NCBI GenBank assembly: GCA_949130485.1
Contig: OX422197.1
Span: 5,992,193 to 6,056,192, forward strand
Direction: 5' to 3'
Origin: Agelas oroides
Taxonomy: Eukaryota > Porifera > Demospongiae > Agelasida > Agelasidae
DNA length: 64,000 nucleotides
A model generated the notes under the pieces. That model was given only the letters and a program-made list of their open reading frames with translations. It searched no databases and was not told the DNA's origin. The position numbers and the translations under genes were made by a program. Shown here in pieces: positions 27,601 to 37,148 of this stretch; position 1 is the first letter of the stretch, and each line of letters begins with the position of its first letter.

Positions 27601-30600
27601 CAAACAATGTTGTATTCATTCCATATTTTGTTACATATTTTGTTGCATGTCAAATGTATAGCCCTGGTCCCAAACCTAAAACCAACCCCAGTGCATGTTG
27701 TTTTTAAGTAATATATATGCGCCTGATGAAGTCTGGGGACAAGACTATTTGCTGTATTGAGGTATCACTGTGTACAGTAAAACCTCTAATAACGGACCCT
27801 CCGAAAAGCGGACAACCTCCGTACAGCGGACGGCTCACTTGCCCCCGATTGATTTTACCATATAACTAATACATTTCGAACCTCTGAGAAGCGGACACCT
27901 CTCAACTCCGAACAACGGACACTGATCAGTCCCCGACGTACCTTAGCCAATACAAAATTACCTCCGAAAACGAACAGTGAAGTTACACCCACATTATGCG
28001 GACGCTTGTCAACCGCATTCGTAACGCCACCGTCGCTGGATTCAAAGACCGAGCACTATATTAGCACTATTGCTCATCGTGCTAGCCTTTCTCATCAGCG
28101 TAAAGCAACGGAGAGGTCCAAAAATGCGACAACCTCATCGCGTTCAACAGCCCAGCCGATCACAGATTACCACGCCTACCGGAAGTATACCGAATGCCTA
28201 TAACGGATACCTCCGGACCTAGCCTGGTACCCGGTGCGGAGGGTTAGCGCCGGGGACGAGGCTACTCCGGCCCCGCAGCGGTGGTCCTTTATAGAAGCAT
28301 CATTCTCATGATAGTAGTGTTGCTCTTGCCATCTTGCTATTGAAAAAACCATCAAAATGAAGCAGAATATATTATAATAATACATTTAAGTGTTATTTTC
28401 CGTCTGTAAGAAATTTCCAATAGGTTTAAAAGAAAACCTCTGAGAAGAGGACAACCTCTCTACAAGGGACAACTGGCCTGTCCCCAATGTGTCCTTTGTT
28501 CGGAGCTTTTACTGTATACGTTCTCCAGGTTTCTCGCAAGGAGCTGATGGGTATGGACTTTGAAGGCATCTTGAACTTCTTCCGAGTGACACTGCCCCGG
28601 AAATTTCAGTCTGAAGAGGAATGCAAGGGCTTGTTCCAGACCATGTCAACCTACAAGGTTAGTCAGATACATGTACATTTATATATTCAGCCCAAGCAAT
28701 GAAGCTTAAGTTTGGGGGGCTATTAGGATCAGTATTTGTGACTAGAAATATATCAATTTTCTTGCAATTAGCAACTAGTTACACGAGTGTCATATGGTGG
28801 TGTACGTAGGTATGTGTGATGATACATTCAGCTGTCTTGACTCCAGGTGAGTGAGCGAAAGCTGAAGAAGCTGGAGAAAGAGTACTGGGACCAGTTGGCA
28901 CAGCTGGAGGACCCTGTCAAGAGACTGGAGGTGGGGAGCATGCACCGTACCACTCTAAGAACCAGACGTATTATCCAATTGCCCCTCCTTCAAGGATCAA
29001 GTTGCGGTAGTAACCCACTGTACCTCTGACAAGAGTACATGGTGATGTCATTTTTATTGTAAACATGATGTCATCATGTGCTCTTGGCCCGAACAGAGTC
29101 ATCAACAACAAAAACTGTGATGACATTTCAGAATGTATGGTGGTATAAAAGTATTAGCTAGTGTACGGATAGTCTCGTTCCCAGACCCATTCAAAAATAG
29201 GAATGAGGCTAGGGTAAGGACTGCCAATAGGATGTGTACTACCTGCGATCCACACTAGTTGGTTGGTTACCTTCTATACGGTACCCACTATGTAGACTGG
29301 TAAACGACCTACACACACTAGAGTGCCATGAGAGGATCTGGTACCAAGACTACCTATGTGTTGTGGTATGTAATATCACAACGTGTGGTACAAGTAGCCT
29401 TATTCCCAGGCTTTCCTCACGCGTGAACGAGGCTATGATATTTCTAAGAGCAATATCTGTTATACAAGTGACTTGCCTTTTCTTGTGTAGCGTGAGAACA
29501 AGCAGCTGCGAGACACGCTGCTCCGGCTTGAGCAGGAGAATGACAACCTAGCCCAGGAGCTGGTCACCAGCAAGGTCACCCTCAGGACTGAGATGGACAG
29601 GGTCAGTGTGCACTACATGTCATAGTCTACAATAATTGATGTAGCTTGGTCGTGAGACGGGGTGTAGATGTCAGACGACATTGCATTAGTTTGGCGGGTT
29701 TAATACATTGACCAAAAGATAGTAGCTACTAAACTTTGCAGTGCTATGGTAGCTGGAGAAGGCCGACAAGCTGAAACAGACTATCTGGCAATACATACAT
29801 GTAGCAATGAGCCTATACAAGATAACACTATTCTGTTGGCAAACTAATGTAATGTTGTCTGACTATCTTTTTGTCAATTAAACACGCCAGTTTTATTCTC
29901 AGGCTGTCTCTAATAAACATAAAGAGAAATCTCTAGCCTTGTTCCAGGTTAACCTGGAACAAGGCTAGATAAATCTAGAGCTGAGGCCAGTTCACTTAAA
30001 TTTGCAGCAAGTTGCAGGGCACATGGAATGACCAATACTCTCATTGTATGTTGGATTAGATCTTCCATTTTATTTGCAGCTGGAGGAGAGGATAGACACT
30101 CTCAGTAAGGAAGGCCGGGCAAAGAAGAGCAGTGCAGAGGCTGCCAAGATCCAAATCAGTGAGCTGAGAGAAGAACTACAGCAGGCAAGTATATAGTACA
30201 TTACGTCACCGCACAGCTGTCAGCACGATACGTCACTATGCTTGTGATTGCGTATTACATATACACTAGCTTATAAGACAATTTGCGCGCAATCTTAGTC
30301 AGCTGTCAGGGTGGCCGAGTGGTCTAAGGCGCCAGACTCAAGGATAAATTCCTTACTCGCAAGTGCGAGTTCGAAGCATTCTGGTCCACGTATGTGGGCG
30401 TGGGTTCGAATCCCACCTCTGACAGATTTTTTTTTTCTTTTCCCTTGCAACTGATATTTTTTTCTTTCACTCCTGCATTTCTGAAAATGCACTACTGCAT
30501 AAAAAAGTTTTTTTAGTACCCCTACTTTTAGTATTTATATTTTTCCTCTCATGAATTATCGCTATTGCATGAATTCCACATAAATTCCTCATGAATACTG

Positions 30601-32962
30601 AATACTCTATAATAATGCTTGGAATGCATATTTTAAAAATTACAATTGACACTTTCGGGTTTGGATGCCCAGAATTGAACTTGGTGTGGTAAAGTGGGCG
30701 TAACTTTGAACTTATAAGTGCCCAAATTCTCTGCTTACCAAAAGCTGTAGTTAGATATGCGTTCATATGCTGTTGAAGTGTTATTGATGAGAATGTAAAT
30801 CACAGGTGAAGCACTACATTAGAAATTCTTCCTTCAACAATGTGCTAGCTCTAGTCATGTCTGTGTCTAACCTCGAACCCAGGCTTTGGAGAAAATCAGA
30901 AGGAAAGCCTGGAAGGTTTTTGTGTGATACAGTGTGACTAATAAACTCTTGAGTGTGATCATGACATTACACGTATCGAAAAAAAAAAACCCGGTAACAA
31001 CATGGTTTATGTTATTCCAATGTGAGGCAAGAGTTCTAAGCATGTTAATGGTTTGGTTTATTGTCAGAATATGAGTTGGGGGATCAGGAAGACGCAAGAA
31101 TGAATCCAGGCAAACACAGAGCTATAATGACACTGTATCTCATGTTAGAAATCCTTCCACACTTTCTCTTACCTAACCAGGCCCTAATGTAGGTCTGGTT
31201 TCTCTCTCTCTCTCTCTCTCTCATGTGTAAAAAAAAAATACGTTCATCAAGTTGCAATGCATATTACAGGGGGAGGACAAGTCCAATTCTCTCTCTCTTT
31301 CTCTCTCTTCTATGTATGCTGCTGCGGAATGTCAACACCATGTAGGGTTTCTGTTTATTGTGGGTAGCTACTGGTGCCTTCATTCCTGCTTCCCATTGTT
31401 TGGCTATTGGCTGATAATAATGGTTACAGTGCTTTTAGATAAGCAATCCTGCCAATCCCCTGTCTTACATGGCTTGTACAATTATGTGCACTTACAAGAG
31501 TACACAATACTGGGACACCTATATAGCTTCTGCACGTATTGATCAGGGAAGTTTTGTTGTTGAATGGTTAACACCGATCATTGATTATTACTCACATTTT
31601 ATGTATGTGTACACTGTGATGAAGGCCTGGGTATGGGCTCTAGACATGAACACCTGACCTTTGACCTTTTACCCCAGGCCAAGGAGGAGTACCAGAAAGT
31701 GATGATGCAGCTAATGGAGGAGAGACAGCAACACCAAGTGGCCATTGCAGAGTACAAACAGGTAGATTACCATGACAATTTTCTTCCCCATTTTTCAGAA
31801 CCATGTTTATTAGGACAGTGTATGAGAATTGGAACAAATGTCGATGATGTGCTTTCACTGTCCTGAGGCTTAGTCCAAACCTTGTGTAACATGACTCACA
31901 AAGTGGTTTGCCCTCACACTGTCCTCTGTCTCACCCAAATGCAATCTGATGGCTTTCTTTCCTTGGAGAAAAGTTCGAACAAGCGTTCACTGTCTCAGCG
32001 TATACCACCTCTTGCAAGGATGTTGAACACAAAGAGGCTTTGCATCATGATTACTTGCCTCACTTCGACCTCGACCAATGCGTGGCTTTATTCTGTGCTC
32101 ATTTTGTTGCGTAGTAGTATGTCTGAATTGGGAGAGCCTAACCCACTAGTACCCTGTTTCTCTTGTTAGTTATTCCAGCAGTTGGATGAGGGTCATCAGA
32201 AGCAGAAGGAAGAACTGAATCAAGAGCTATTAGAAGTCAAGGTTAGCTGTAGTCGCTGAGTAGAAAGCAAGGCAAGCAATAGCAGAGTGTCGGGTGGGAG
32301 TCTGAGCCATTCCCTAGTGAGGGTTACATATGGGAACCCTGGGTCCCTCTCCCTCTCACTACAACTTTGGCAACATATCTTCAAAATGGTCACAGAATCA
32401 GAAATGTAATTTTCTGAAGGATGGGGGGAGGAGTCAGTCACACTCTCAACCCCCCATAGTGATCCCTGCTTCTTTAAACAGCTCTGTCTGACAGTTCCCT
32501 GCCCCCCTGTCTCCCCCCCCCCCCCCCCCCCCCAAACTTAAAAACCTGTGTGAAACCCTGCTATTAGATACTTTTCTGACTGTGACTCTGGTACCCTAGC
32601 TGTGGTTGGTATGCCACTCTAAATATGACAACTGCAGTCATAAAATTTCTCTCCTCTTTCTTACCATTACTGCACACACATGGGTACACACACACATGCA
32701 CGCACACACACACACACACATACAGGCAAAGCTAGGCAGTGTGTCAACAGGTACAATGGAGGCGAGTGCTGGTCACCACCTTTCGTCTCTTTCTTCAGAA
32801 CAGAGGCTAAGAGACTTGGAATTAGAGTTAGCAGAAACTAAACTAGCTCTAGTCGAAGCACAGTGTAAGAACCAGGAGCTTGAACACAAAGTTGATGAGC
32901 TTCACTCAGGACATAGTAGCACTAAAGGACATAATCGGCTGTACCCTTTTAAGAAGAAGTGA
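15011..32962 (+). CDS. RABGAP1: Rab GTPase-activating protein, RABGAP1/RABGAP1L type (TBC1D)
   Basis: TBC-domain GAP that turns off Rab GTPases in membrane traffic. Exons: 15011-16303, 17274-17318, 18373-18584, 20500-20569, 22549-22642, 22882-22957, 23907-24006, 24330-24473 (acceptor uncertain), 24726-24873, 24996-25147, 25313-25411, 25879-26061, 26426-26554, 26796-26939, 27348-27389, 28529-28657, 28847-28930, 29491-29601, 30080-30184, 31678-31761, 32170-32241, 32726-32962; about 1250 residues. Order: acidic Ser/Thr-rich N-terminus (1-315), PTB domain (about 316-446, MSILFNGVMYLGSSSVDAP), kinesin-like DUF3694 (about 447-680, CFGLLISPGKDVKHSE), TBC domain (about 779-1000) with arginine finger INWDIKRTF (Arg about 825) and glutamine finger YCQGFSF (Gln about 860), then a coiled coil to the end. 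The start is the first ATG after duplicated acceptor-like sequences. The N-terminal exon is longer than in human RABGAP1. One intron uses GC-AG. A short exon next to 24330 could be missed. Confidence 0.93.
16343..16388. mobile_element. 46-bp palindromic element in Rab GAP intron 1
   Basis: It reads tagcctcattcccaggcc at the left and tgggctgggtacgaggcta at the right, immediately downstream of the first coding exon's donor. It keeps the reading frame open past the donor, which makes the exon look longer than it is. Confidence 0.7.
17041..17273 (+). repeat. CT-rich polypyrimidine tract before exon 2
   Basis: About 230 bp of C/T-rich sequence (ccctcccc, tctctctgtc repeats) running directly into the acceptor ctgcag of the Rab GAP exon at 17274. 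Low complexity, no coding capacity. Confidence 0.85.
18118..18372 (+). repeat. (CCCT)n array ending at a 3' splice site
   Basis: Irregular CT-rich sequence followed by an almost pure CCCT array at about 18195-18346, then a short CTCTCTCAC stretch and the acceptor of the exon at 18373. Artificial Pro-Ser-Leu and Gly-Arg-Glu frames arise from it. Confidence 0.92.
18586..18652 (+). repeat. (GT)n microsatellite at a donor site
   Basis: The donor after the exon ending 18584 runs straight into a GT repeat with GTGC variants. Several competing GT dinucleotides lie immediately after the exon. Confidence 0.8.
19299..19443. mobile_element. Long hairpin, arms of about 66 bp
   Basis: The left arm (about 19299-19366) and right arm (about 19378-19443) are near-perfect inverted copies: gttatctgttaccaacttga pairs with tcaagatggtaacagataac, and gactgaatgctccagttgtc with gacaactggagcattcagtc. 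The loop is about 11 bp. It is a foldback MITE in a Rab GAP intron. Confidence 0.8.
19444..19772. mobile_element. MITE of the TAGTCTCGTSCCCAGACC type
   Basis: The left end (tagtctcgtccccagacccc, then ggtctggtgaaccaagtcga) pairs with the right end (tcgacttcgttcaccagacc, then gggctgggcacgacacta). It directly abuts the preceding foldback. The element interrupted by the LTR retrotransposon at 44.8-51.3 kb has the same kind of ends. Confidence 0.72.
19805..20380. mobile_element. TA-flanked MITE with GGTGCTTATTTTC repeats
   Basis: The left end (actgtaaaatctggatatta) and the right end, read inverted (taaaatcgggataatagg), match. Inside are several copies of ggggtgcttattttc-like and gggtgcctat-like sequence. 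It sits in a Rab GAP intron about 120 bp before the exon at 20500. The right boundary is approximate. Confidence 0.6.
20950..21631. repeat. Tandem duplication containing two MITE copies
   Basis: A unit of roughly 320-370 bp occurs twice: the flank aatgtatgggagtcaatggg appears near 20978 and 21344, and a foldback element appears at 21168-21309 and 21493-21631. The foldback arms are atcaccatagtaccaagcta and its inverted copy, with cggcaacaaac-type inner arms. Two copies in the same order suggest segmental duplication after insertion. Confidence 0.72.
22264..22548 (+). repeat. (CCCT)n array ending at a 3' splice site
   Basis: About 260 bp of CCCT with a few CCTT and CTCC interruptions, ending tctcccag just before the Rab GAP exon at 22549. 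Confidence 0.93.
23133..23856. mobile_element. 724-bp TA-flanked element with 28-bp inverted ends
   Basis: The left end (taccgtagtgtcccgctaat then acgccccc) is matched at the right by the inverse (attaacgggacactacggta). The interior contains a 114-codon frame (23425-23769) without recognisable domains. It looks like a non-autonomous Tc1/mariner- or pogo-type DNA transposon. It sits between the Rab GAP exons ending 22957 and starting 23907. Confidence 0.72.
24540..24725 (+). repeat. CT-rich tract before exon at 24726
   Basis: About 185 bp of C/T-rich, T-interrupted sequence ending cattttag at the acceptor. Confidence 0.8.
25480..25878 (+). repeat. CT-rich tract before the TBC exon at 25879
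   Basis: About 380 bp of C/T-rich sequence with an imperfect internal duplication (ctctccatccttactctca twice, near 25663 and 25772), ending at the acceptor of the exon that carries the arginine and glutamine fingers. Confidence 0.85.
26937..27210 (+). repeat. TGTGCATGTGTA minisatellite
   Basis: Repeats of tgtgtgcatgtgtatg follow the donor after the exon ending 26939. Longer units (taacaggcatatcaaggttt) then repeat four or five times to about 27225. Confidence 0.8.
27775..28514. mobile_element. Non-autonomous pogo/Tigger-like DNA transposon
   Basis: It begins cagtaaaacctctaataacg and ends cggagcttttactg, flanked by TA on both sides. The CAGTAAAACCTCT terminus and TA target are typical of pogo/Tigger elements, as far as I know them. 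The interior repeats aacctc...cggac motifs and holds no transposase. A small element with a tagcctggtacc...gacgaggcta inverted pair (about 28219-28265) is nested inside. Confidence 0.7.
29027..29090. mobile_element. Hairpin with GATGTCATTTTTATT loop
   Basis: The left arm caagagtacatggtgatgtc pairs with the right arm gatgtcatcatgtgctcttg around a short T-rich loop. Sequence and architecture match the nested hairpin at 10786-10853. Confidence 0.7.
29932..29969. repeat. Perfect 38-bp palindrome
   Basis: tctagccttgttccaggtt is followed directly by its exact reverse complement. It is the minimal form of the TAGCCTYGTTCC element family, in a Rab GAP intron. Confidence 0.85.
30305..30424 (+). tRNA. 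tRNA-Leu (anticodon CAA) with intron
   Basis: The 5' acceptor strand gtcaggg pairs with ctctgac (one G-T). The A box is tggccgagtgg. The anticodon stem ccaga/tctgg encloses CAA at 30339-30341. A 36-bp intron (30343-30378) follows the base after the anticodon, where eukaryotic nuclear tRNA introns sit. The variable arm is long, as in Leu/Ser tRNAs. The T arm is gtgggttcgaatcccac, and a T run follows at 30426, the Pol III terminator. Sequence and intron position fit animal tRNA-Leu-CAA. It lies on the sense strand within the GC-AG intron of the Rab GAP gene. Confidence 0.95.
32513..32533. repeat. Poly-C run
   Basis: A 21-base C homopolymer in a Rab GAP intron. The length is likely to vary or be mis-called in sequencing. 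Confidence 0.85.
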
Positions 32963-33107
32963 CATAAAGTTTAACTAAAATCTCTATATTGTCCCTTTGT
33001 CATTGCTGTACTATGAATGAATATTATTGTGTCGAGGTACGTAATGTCACAAGCTCCAGGCCATTGTGCGCATGCGCAGTCACGTTACTTGTCGTACGCC
33101 GAGCAAG

Positions 33108-34674
33108 ATGAACGTGGGTAAGAAGGGCAGTTTCGTTGTGGTCTCCAGTCTTCTTGCAGTAGTACTTCTGCTGGCCTATACTGGAAAACGAGACTGCAGA
33201 AAGGTTGCAGTTGTTGCCAGGGGAGTCCGCACCGCAAAAGTGGCACCCGATGAAGGAAATGTTCAAGCAGGTAGGGTAGCATGCAAACTGCAGTCCTGCA
33301 ACCTGCACACGATTTAAGGTATTTTGTGATGGAGACTAGTCTCCCAAGCCGGACCCCTTCCGTTTGCGAATCGCGCTGAGGAACAAAATGATCTGGCTTG
33401 AGAGACCAGCAATTGCTATGCGTGTACAAGCACACTGCCTGCAAGCGAAAATCTGCAACATTGGCTGTTCTCTTGCATGTTTGTTCATCTTATACTAGCT
33501 ATCTGCATCATTTCTGTGGACTAGTGCATACTAGGCTTCCCTTTTTTCATTCATGGGATTGACTGCTCGTGCCTTTGTATAGTCTTGGGCCCAGCCCCCT
33601 TGGTCGCTAGGGAAGATACTACCCTTTGTATGATTGTGTTCCTCATCAGACACTATAGCCTTCATAAGCCCTTCTTTACCTCATTACTTCCATTATACAG
33701 TACCAGTCGTTGATCTCAGCCAAGTAAGCCTAAAGGGGTCACTAAAGAAGTCACAAGCTGCAGACCTACTGTTGCCTACACTCCCACAAGAAGATGTTGA
33801 CGGTGTGGAGAAGTTTGTCTTCTTCATTGGCTATGCCAGAAGTGGATCAAGCATCATTGCTAGCATGATGGATGCCCACCCCAACATAATCATCACCCAA
33901 GAATGCCATGAGTTTCTTGATACATGGCTACATCCGCCTCAAATGAAGATTAAGAAGAACGCCCTCTTCAAGATGCTGTACCAACACAGCTACTACGATG
34001 CAACCAGGGGAATAAGGAGTCCATACAAGGGAGGAATGAAAGGTTACACGCTGAGGATTGAGTCGGCTTGGCAAGGGAGATACAAGACACTCAAAGTTAT
34101 TGGTGATAAACAGGCTGCCAAAACTACAGCATTTTATGCCGGTTCTCCAGCTTTGTTTGTTGACAAGTACCGCCAGTTGACAAAAGTGGTAAAAGTGCCA
34201 ATTTATGTGATTCATGTGTGTCGAAACCCATTTGACATGATTACAACTCGCCTCATCTATAACCAGGGACCTGGTTTTCCTCACAAGCTGCTGAATTCCT
34301 CTGTGTCGTCTCATGTTACTAAATATAGCACTGCCATAGTAACAGAGACAGCAGACAAGGTGTTTGAAAGTGCTAAAGCGGTACAAGGTATGATCAAAGC
34401 CAGCAACCTGAAGGTGCTGCATGTCCACACAGAAGAACTGGTCCAAGACCCGAAGAGCACTATTCAATCCATATGTGATTTTCTGCAACTGGAGTGCCCA
34501 GCAGATTATCTGCAGCAATGCCAAGACAAGACCTTTCATACTGTATCCCGAACCAGGGACCTTGTTGTGTGGTCTCCAGGTCTACAAACCTATGTGGAAA
34601 CAAAGATGAAAGAGTTCTCATTCTTTCAGGGCTATTCATATGAGAGCAATTTTTTCAGTCCTAAACAATTATAA
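33108..34674 (+). CDS. Golgi-type sulfotransferase family protein
   Basis: Predicted to transfer sulfate from PAPS to a carbohydrate or similar acceptor in the Golgi lumen. Two exons, 33108-33270 and 33701-34674, join in phase (GTA codon across the junction) to give 378 residues. The N-terminus is short and basic, then one hydrophobic anchor (FVVVSSLLAVVLLLAYT), which is type II topology. The 5'-phosphosulfate-binding loop is GYARSGSSIIASMM; the 3'-phosphate-binding segment is HVCRNPFDMITTRL with Arg and, further on, Ser residues. A middle segment, VIGDKQAAKTTAF, is shared with many animal sulfotransferases. The family is clear but the substrate is not. The ATG lies 145 bp after the Rab GAP stop on the same strand, so its promoter must be within or very near the 3' end of that gene. 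Confidence 0.87.
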
Positions 34675-35744
34675 TGTACTAATGATTATACAATGGTTTG
34701 GTTACTTGCTCCCATGTTGCATGCCATAATATTATAGCACACAGTTGGTGTTTGTATGCATTATTGCAGAAGGGTATTTGTAGTTGAGATTAATCTCGAG
34801 TTAATTTTGGGGCAATGAAGTCAAGCCCTATTTATGTACGCATGCAGTGATTCTGCAATGCTCATGCACTTGCTTATGCAATAACAGCAAATGATGTCTG
34901 CCTTCATTTTCAAGTTAGTCCCTCCTCTTGCACAGCACTGCTTCCTCAGTGCTTCTTGCTTAACATAACAGCATGTACTGTGGCGTAAATAGGTGGGCAT
35001 ACTTTTGAGAGAAAAGTAACAACTTTACTCAAAAGAGGGGGGGTGGGCTTATTTTCGAGGGTAGGCCTATTTTGAGTGATTACGGTACATGAATTTGTGC
35101 ACAAGTGATAGCTTGTATAAGCTTGATACTGGTGCAACCCATGCAGCTAAACTTCAACCTTTGTGCATTTGATGCAGGCCGGTTTGTAGCTGATAATTAC
35201 TTTGATTGTTGAACAACCACCAAATCTTTGTCTGGTGTCCCAGACTACACTGCAGTCATGTATGGTCTGCATGGATATTAACTTACGGCACCATACACCC
35301 AGCCCTTAAATTGAGTAACTTAATTTTGATGAGGTACAAGTCACCACCATACTGTGGCTCTATATACTCCCAACTCCCATCTCATATCATAAAATGACAA
35401 GGGACGTACTCAGAAGCAGAGCAGGCTGATCGACCAAACATCTGTTTACTAGATGTTTTCTATGCATGCATTCACATCCAGTAACACTAGCTGATCATGT
35501 CTGTGAGTGGGTTAGCTCATGAATGTTTGGTTGTTGAAAGAAATCTTGTATCTAGGCTCATTTCCTCTATGTGTAGGACCCTGAGTGACAAGAAAGCTAT
35601 ATAGACCTGTAATAGAAGAGTATGTTCTTTGTAACTGTCACCAACAGATCATATGTCCAGTATGTATAGTGAAAAAGCACATAGACTGTGATTGTGCAAG
35701 TATATTATATGACTGAATGACTGATTGATTGGTTTGGGTGTGAG
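34675..35744. other. Convergent intergenic region with a small MITE
   Basis: It separates the sulfotransferase stop (+) from the stop of the first type II protein (-). At about 34976-35086 there is an element with ends tactgtggcgtaaatagg and, inverted, taccgtaatcactcaaaata, and a G-rich interior. No gene was seen. Confidence 0.5.
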
Positions 35745-37148
35745 TTAAAAGTCTCCTAGCTCATCCTGCTCCAATAAATGCTGATTACAGAGTTTGTGAA
35801 CACACCGAGAGTTTGCTGCTGGAAGTAACCTCTCGTAAAGTGCTCTAGCTTGTGCTTGGAACCCTCCTTCTCCAACCATGATCACACATTGTGACTTTGC
35901 AGCTATTGCTCGCTGCAAGTTTGCAACATATGCTGGGTTATCATGAGATGCAAGGTTTTGAAAGCTCTCTTCCCATTCTTGAAATGTCCATGATCCTTTG
36001 TAGACTGCATTGAGGATGACTTCACCATGGCCTTGCAAATGATTCAGTGCAGCGCCATGGCTCCCAAACCTTCCAACATCCATGGCCAGAAAGTACTTGT
36101 TGACACTGTGAGTTTTGCGTGGATTGTTCAACACCTCTTGGAGGCTCTTTGAGCACATAGTGATGTTGTGGTGTAGATGAAGGACTACTCTTTCAACTCG
36201 GACCAAAATTGCAACATATGGCTCGTTATGAAACACATTTGAAATATATCTTTCTGCGTCTCTCATTATCATTGCACTTGGATTAATGCTTATCTCCGTC
36301 TTATGATGTTTTATGCCACAATCAGACAAAACTGGTAGCCGTGTTAAACCAAAGAAACCTCGAAATTCATTCAGTAGAACTGTCACATTGTTAGGCTGTA
36401 AGTTTCCAAGGAGGTTTTCAAAAAAACTGTCTTCTGTAACTGTTCCTGAAAAGTCAATAAAGTTTGCACATGCTTTTCTAACCAGTTGAAACCCATACTT
36501 CTTTAGAAAAGAAAGGCTTCTGTCAAAACTGCTGAAACATTCTGGATGGCATCCTGTTCGGTAGTTGAAGCCAGGAGAAGGGGGGCGAAAATGATGAGAA
36601 TTACGATACTTTACACAGCCAATGATAACATTTTTGGGAGCAGATTGTAAAAAATTGACCCAAGAGGATACAGGAGGAAATCCAAACTTTGTGGAAGTCT
36701 GCTGATTCCATAAATCAAGGTCAATCAAGTCTCCTAGCGTAAGTAGTTCATTGCCTGCAATCAATTCCCCAAAGGGAAACGAAAATGAGGATCTATATAT
36801 AAACGGCTCAACTATCTTCATGCCAAAGGCATCTCCAAGGCATTGAAACTGTAGATAGTTTCTCAAGGCTTGAGTTTGTTGTTCATAGTAGTGAAAAGCA
36901 ACGAGGTAGCTTGTATAAGTTGTTTTATCAGTCTCTTCCACTGTCGTGTCATACGAAGAACTGAGTTGGGAGACATTGTCAGTGCTGATGTCATACGCAT
37001 AGCTCAGTCTCCTGGACACAGTTCCACTGCTCTTGATTTGTGATGTCACTCCTCCCTTCTCTACCATCTGCATGCCTAACAACAAGAACCCAGTCAAAGT
37101 ACCTGTAACGATCACTATCTTTAGTCTTCGCGTAAGCGATTTTGCCAT
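35745..37148 (-). CDS. Type II membrane protein, glycosyltransferase-like, paralogue 1
   Basis: Intronless, 467 residues from the ATG at 37146-37148. The frame extends 10 codons upstream without an ATG. A basic cytoplasmic N-terminus (MAKSLTRRLK) precedes one membrane anchor (IVIVTGTLTGFLLLGMQMV), then a long lumenal domain with eight or more cysteines. Conserved blocks shared with the gene at 40859-42277: YYEQQTQALRNYLQFQC, VEPF, ENLLG, LLNEFRGFFG, RLPVLSDCGIKHH, MDVGRFGSHG, EWEESFQNL, AYVANLQRAIAAKSQC. Architecture (short tail, one anchor, large lumenal domain) is that of Golgi glycosyltransferases, and the family may be distantly related to O-fucosyltransferase-like folds. I cannot name the reaction. 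It is tandem with its paralogue and near the sulfotransferase. Confidence 0.8.
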   Translation of the reverse strand: MAKSLTRRLKIVIVTGTLTGFLLLGMQMVEKGGVTSQIKSSGTVSRRLSYAYDISTDNVSQLSSSYDTTVEETDKTTYTSYLVAFHYYEQQTQALRNYLQFQCLGDAFGMKIVEPFIYRSSFSFPFGELIAGNELLTLGDLIDLDLWNQQTSTKFGFPPVSSWVNFLQSAPKNVIIGCVKYRNSHHFRPPSPGFNYRTGCHPECFSSFDRSLSFLKKYGFQLVRKACANFIDFSGTVTEDSFFENLLGNLQPNNVTVLLNEFRGFFGLTRLPVLSDCGIKHHKTEISINPSAMIMRDAERYISNVFHNEPYVAILVRVERVVLHLHHNITMCSKSLQEVLNNPRKTHSVNKYFLAMDVGRFGSHGAALNHLQGHGEVILNAVYKGSWTFQEWEESFQNLASHDNPAYVANLQRAIAAKSQCVIMVGEGGFQAQARALYERLLPAANSRCVHKLCNQHLLEQDELGDF

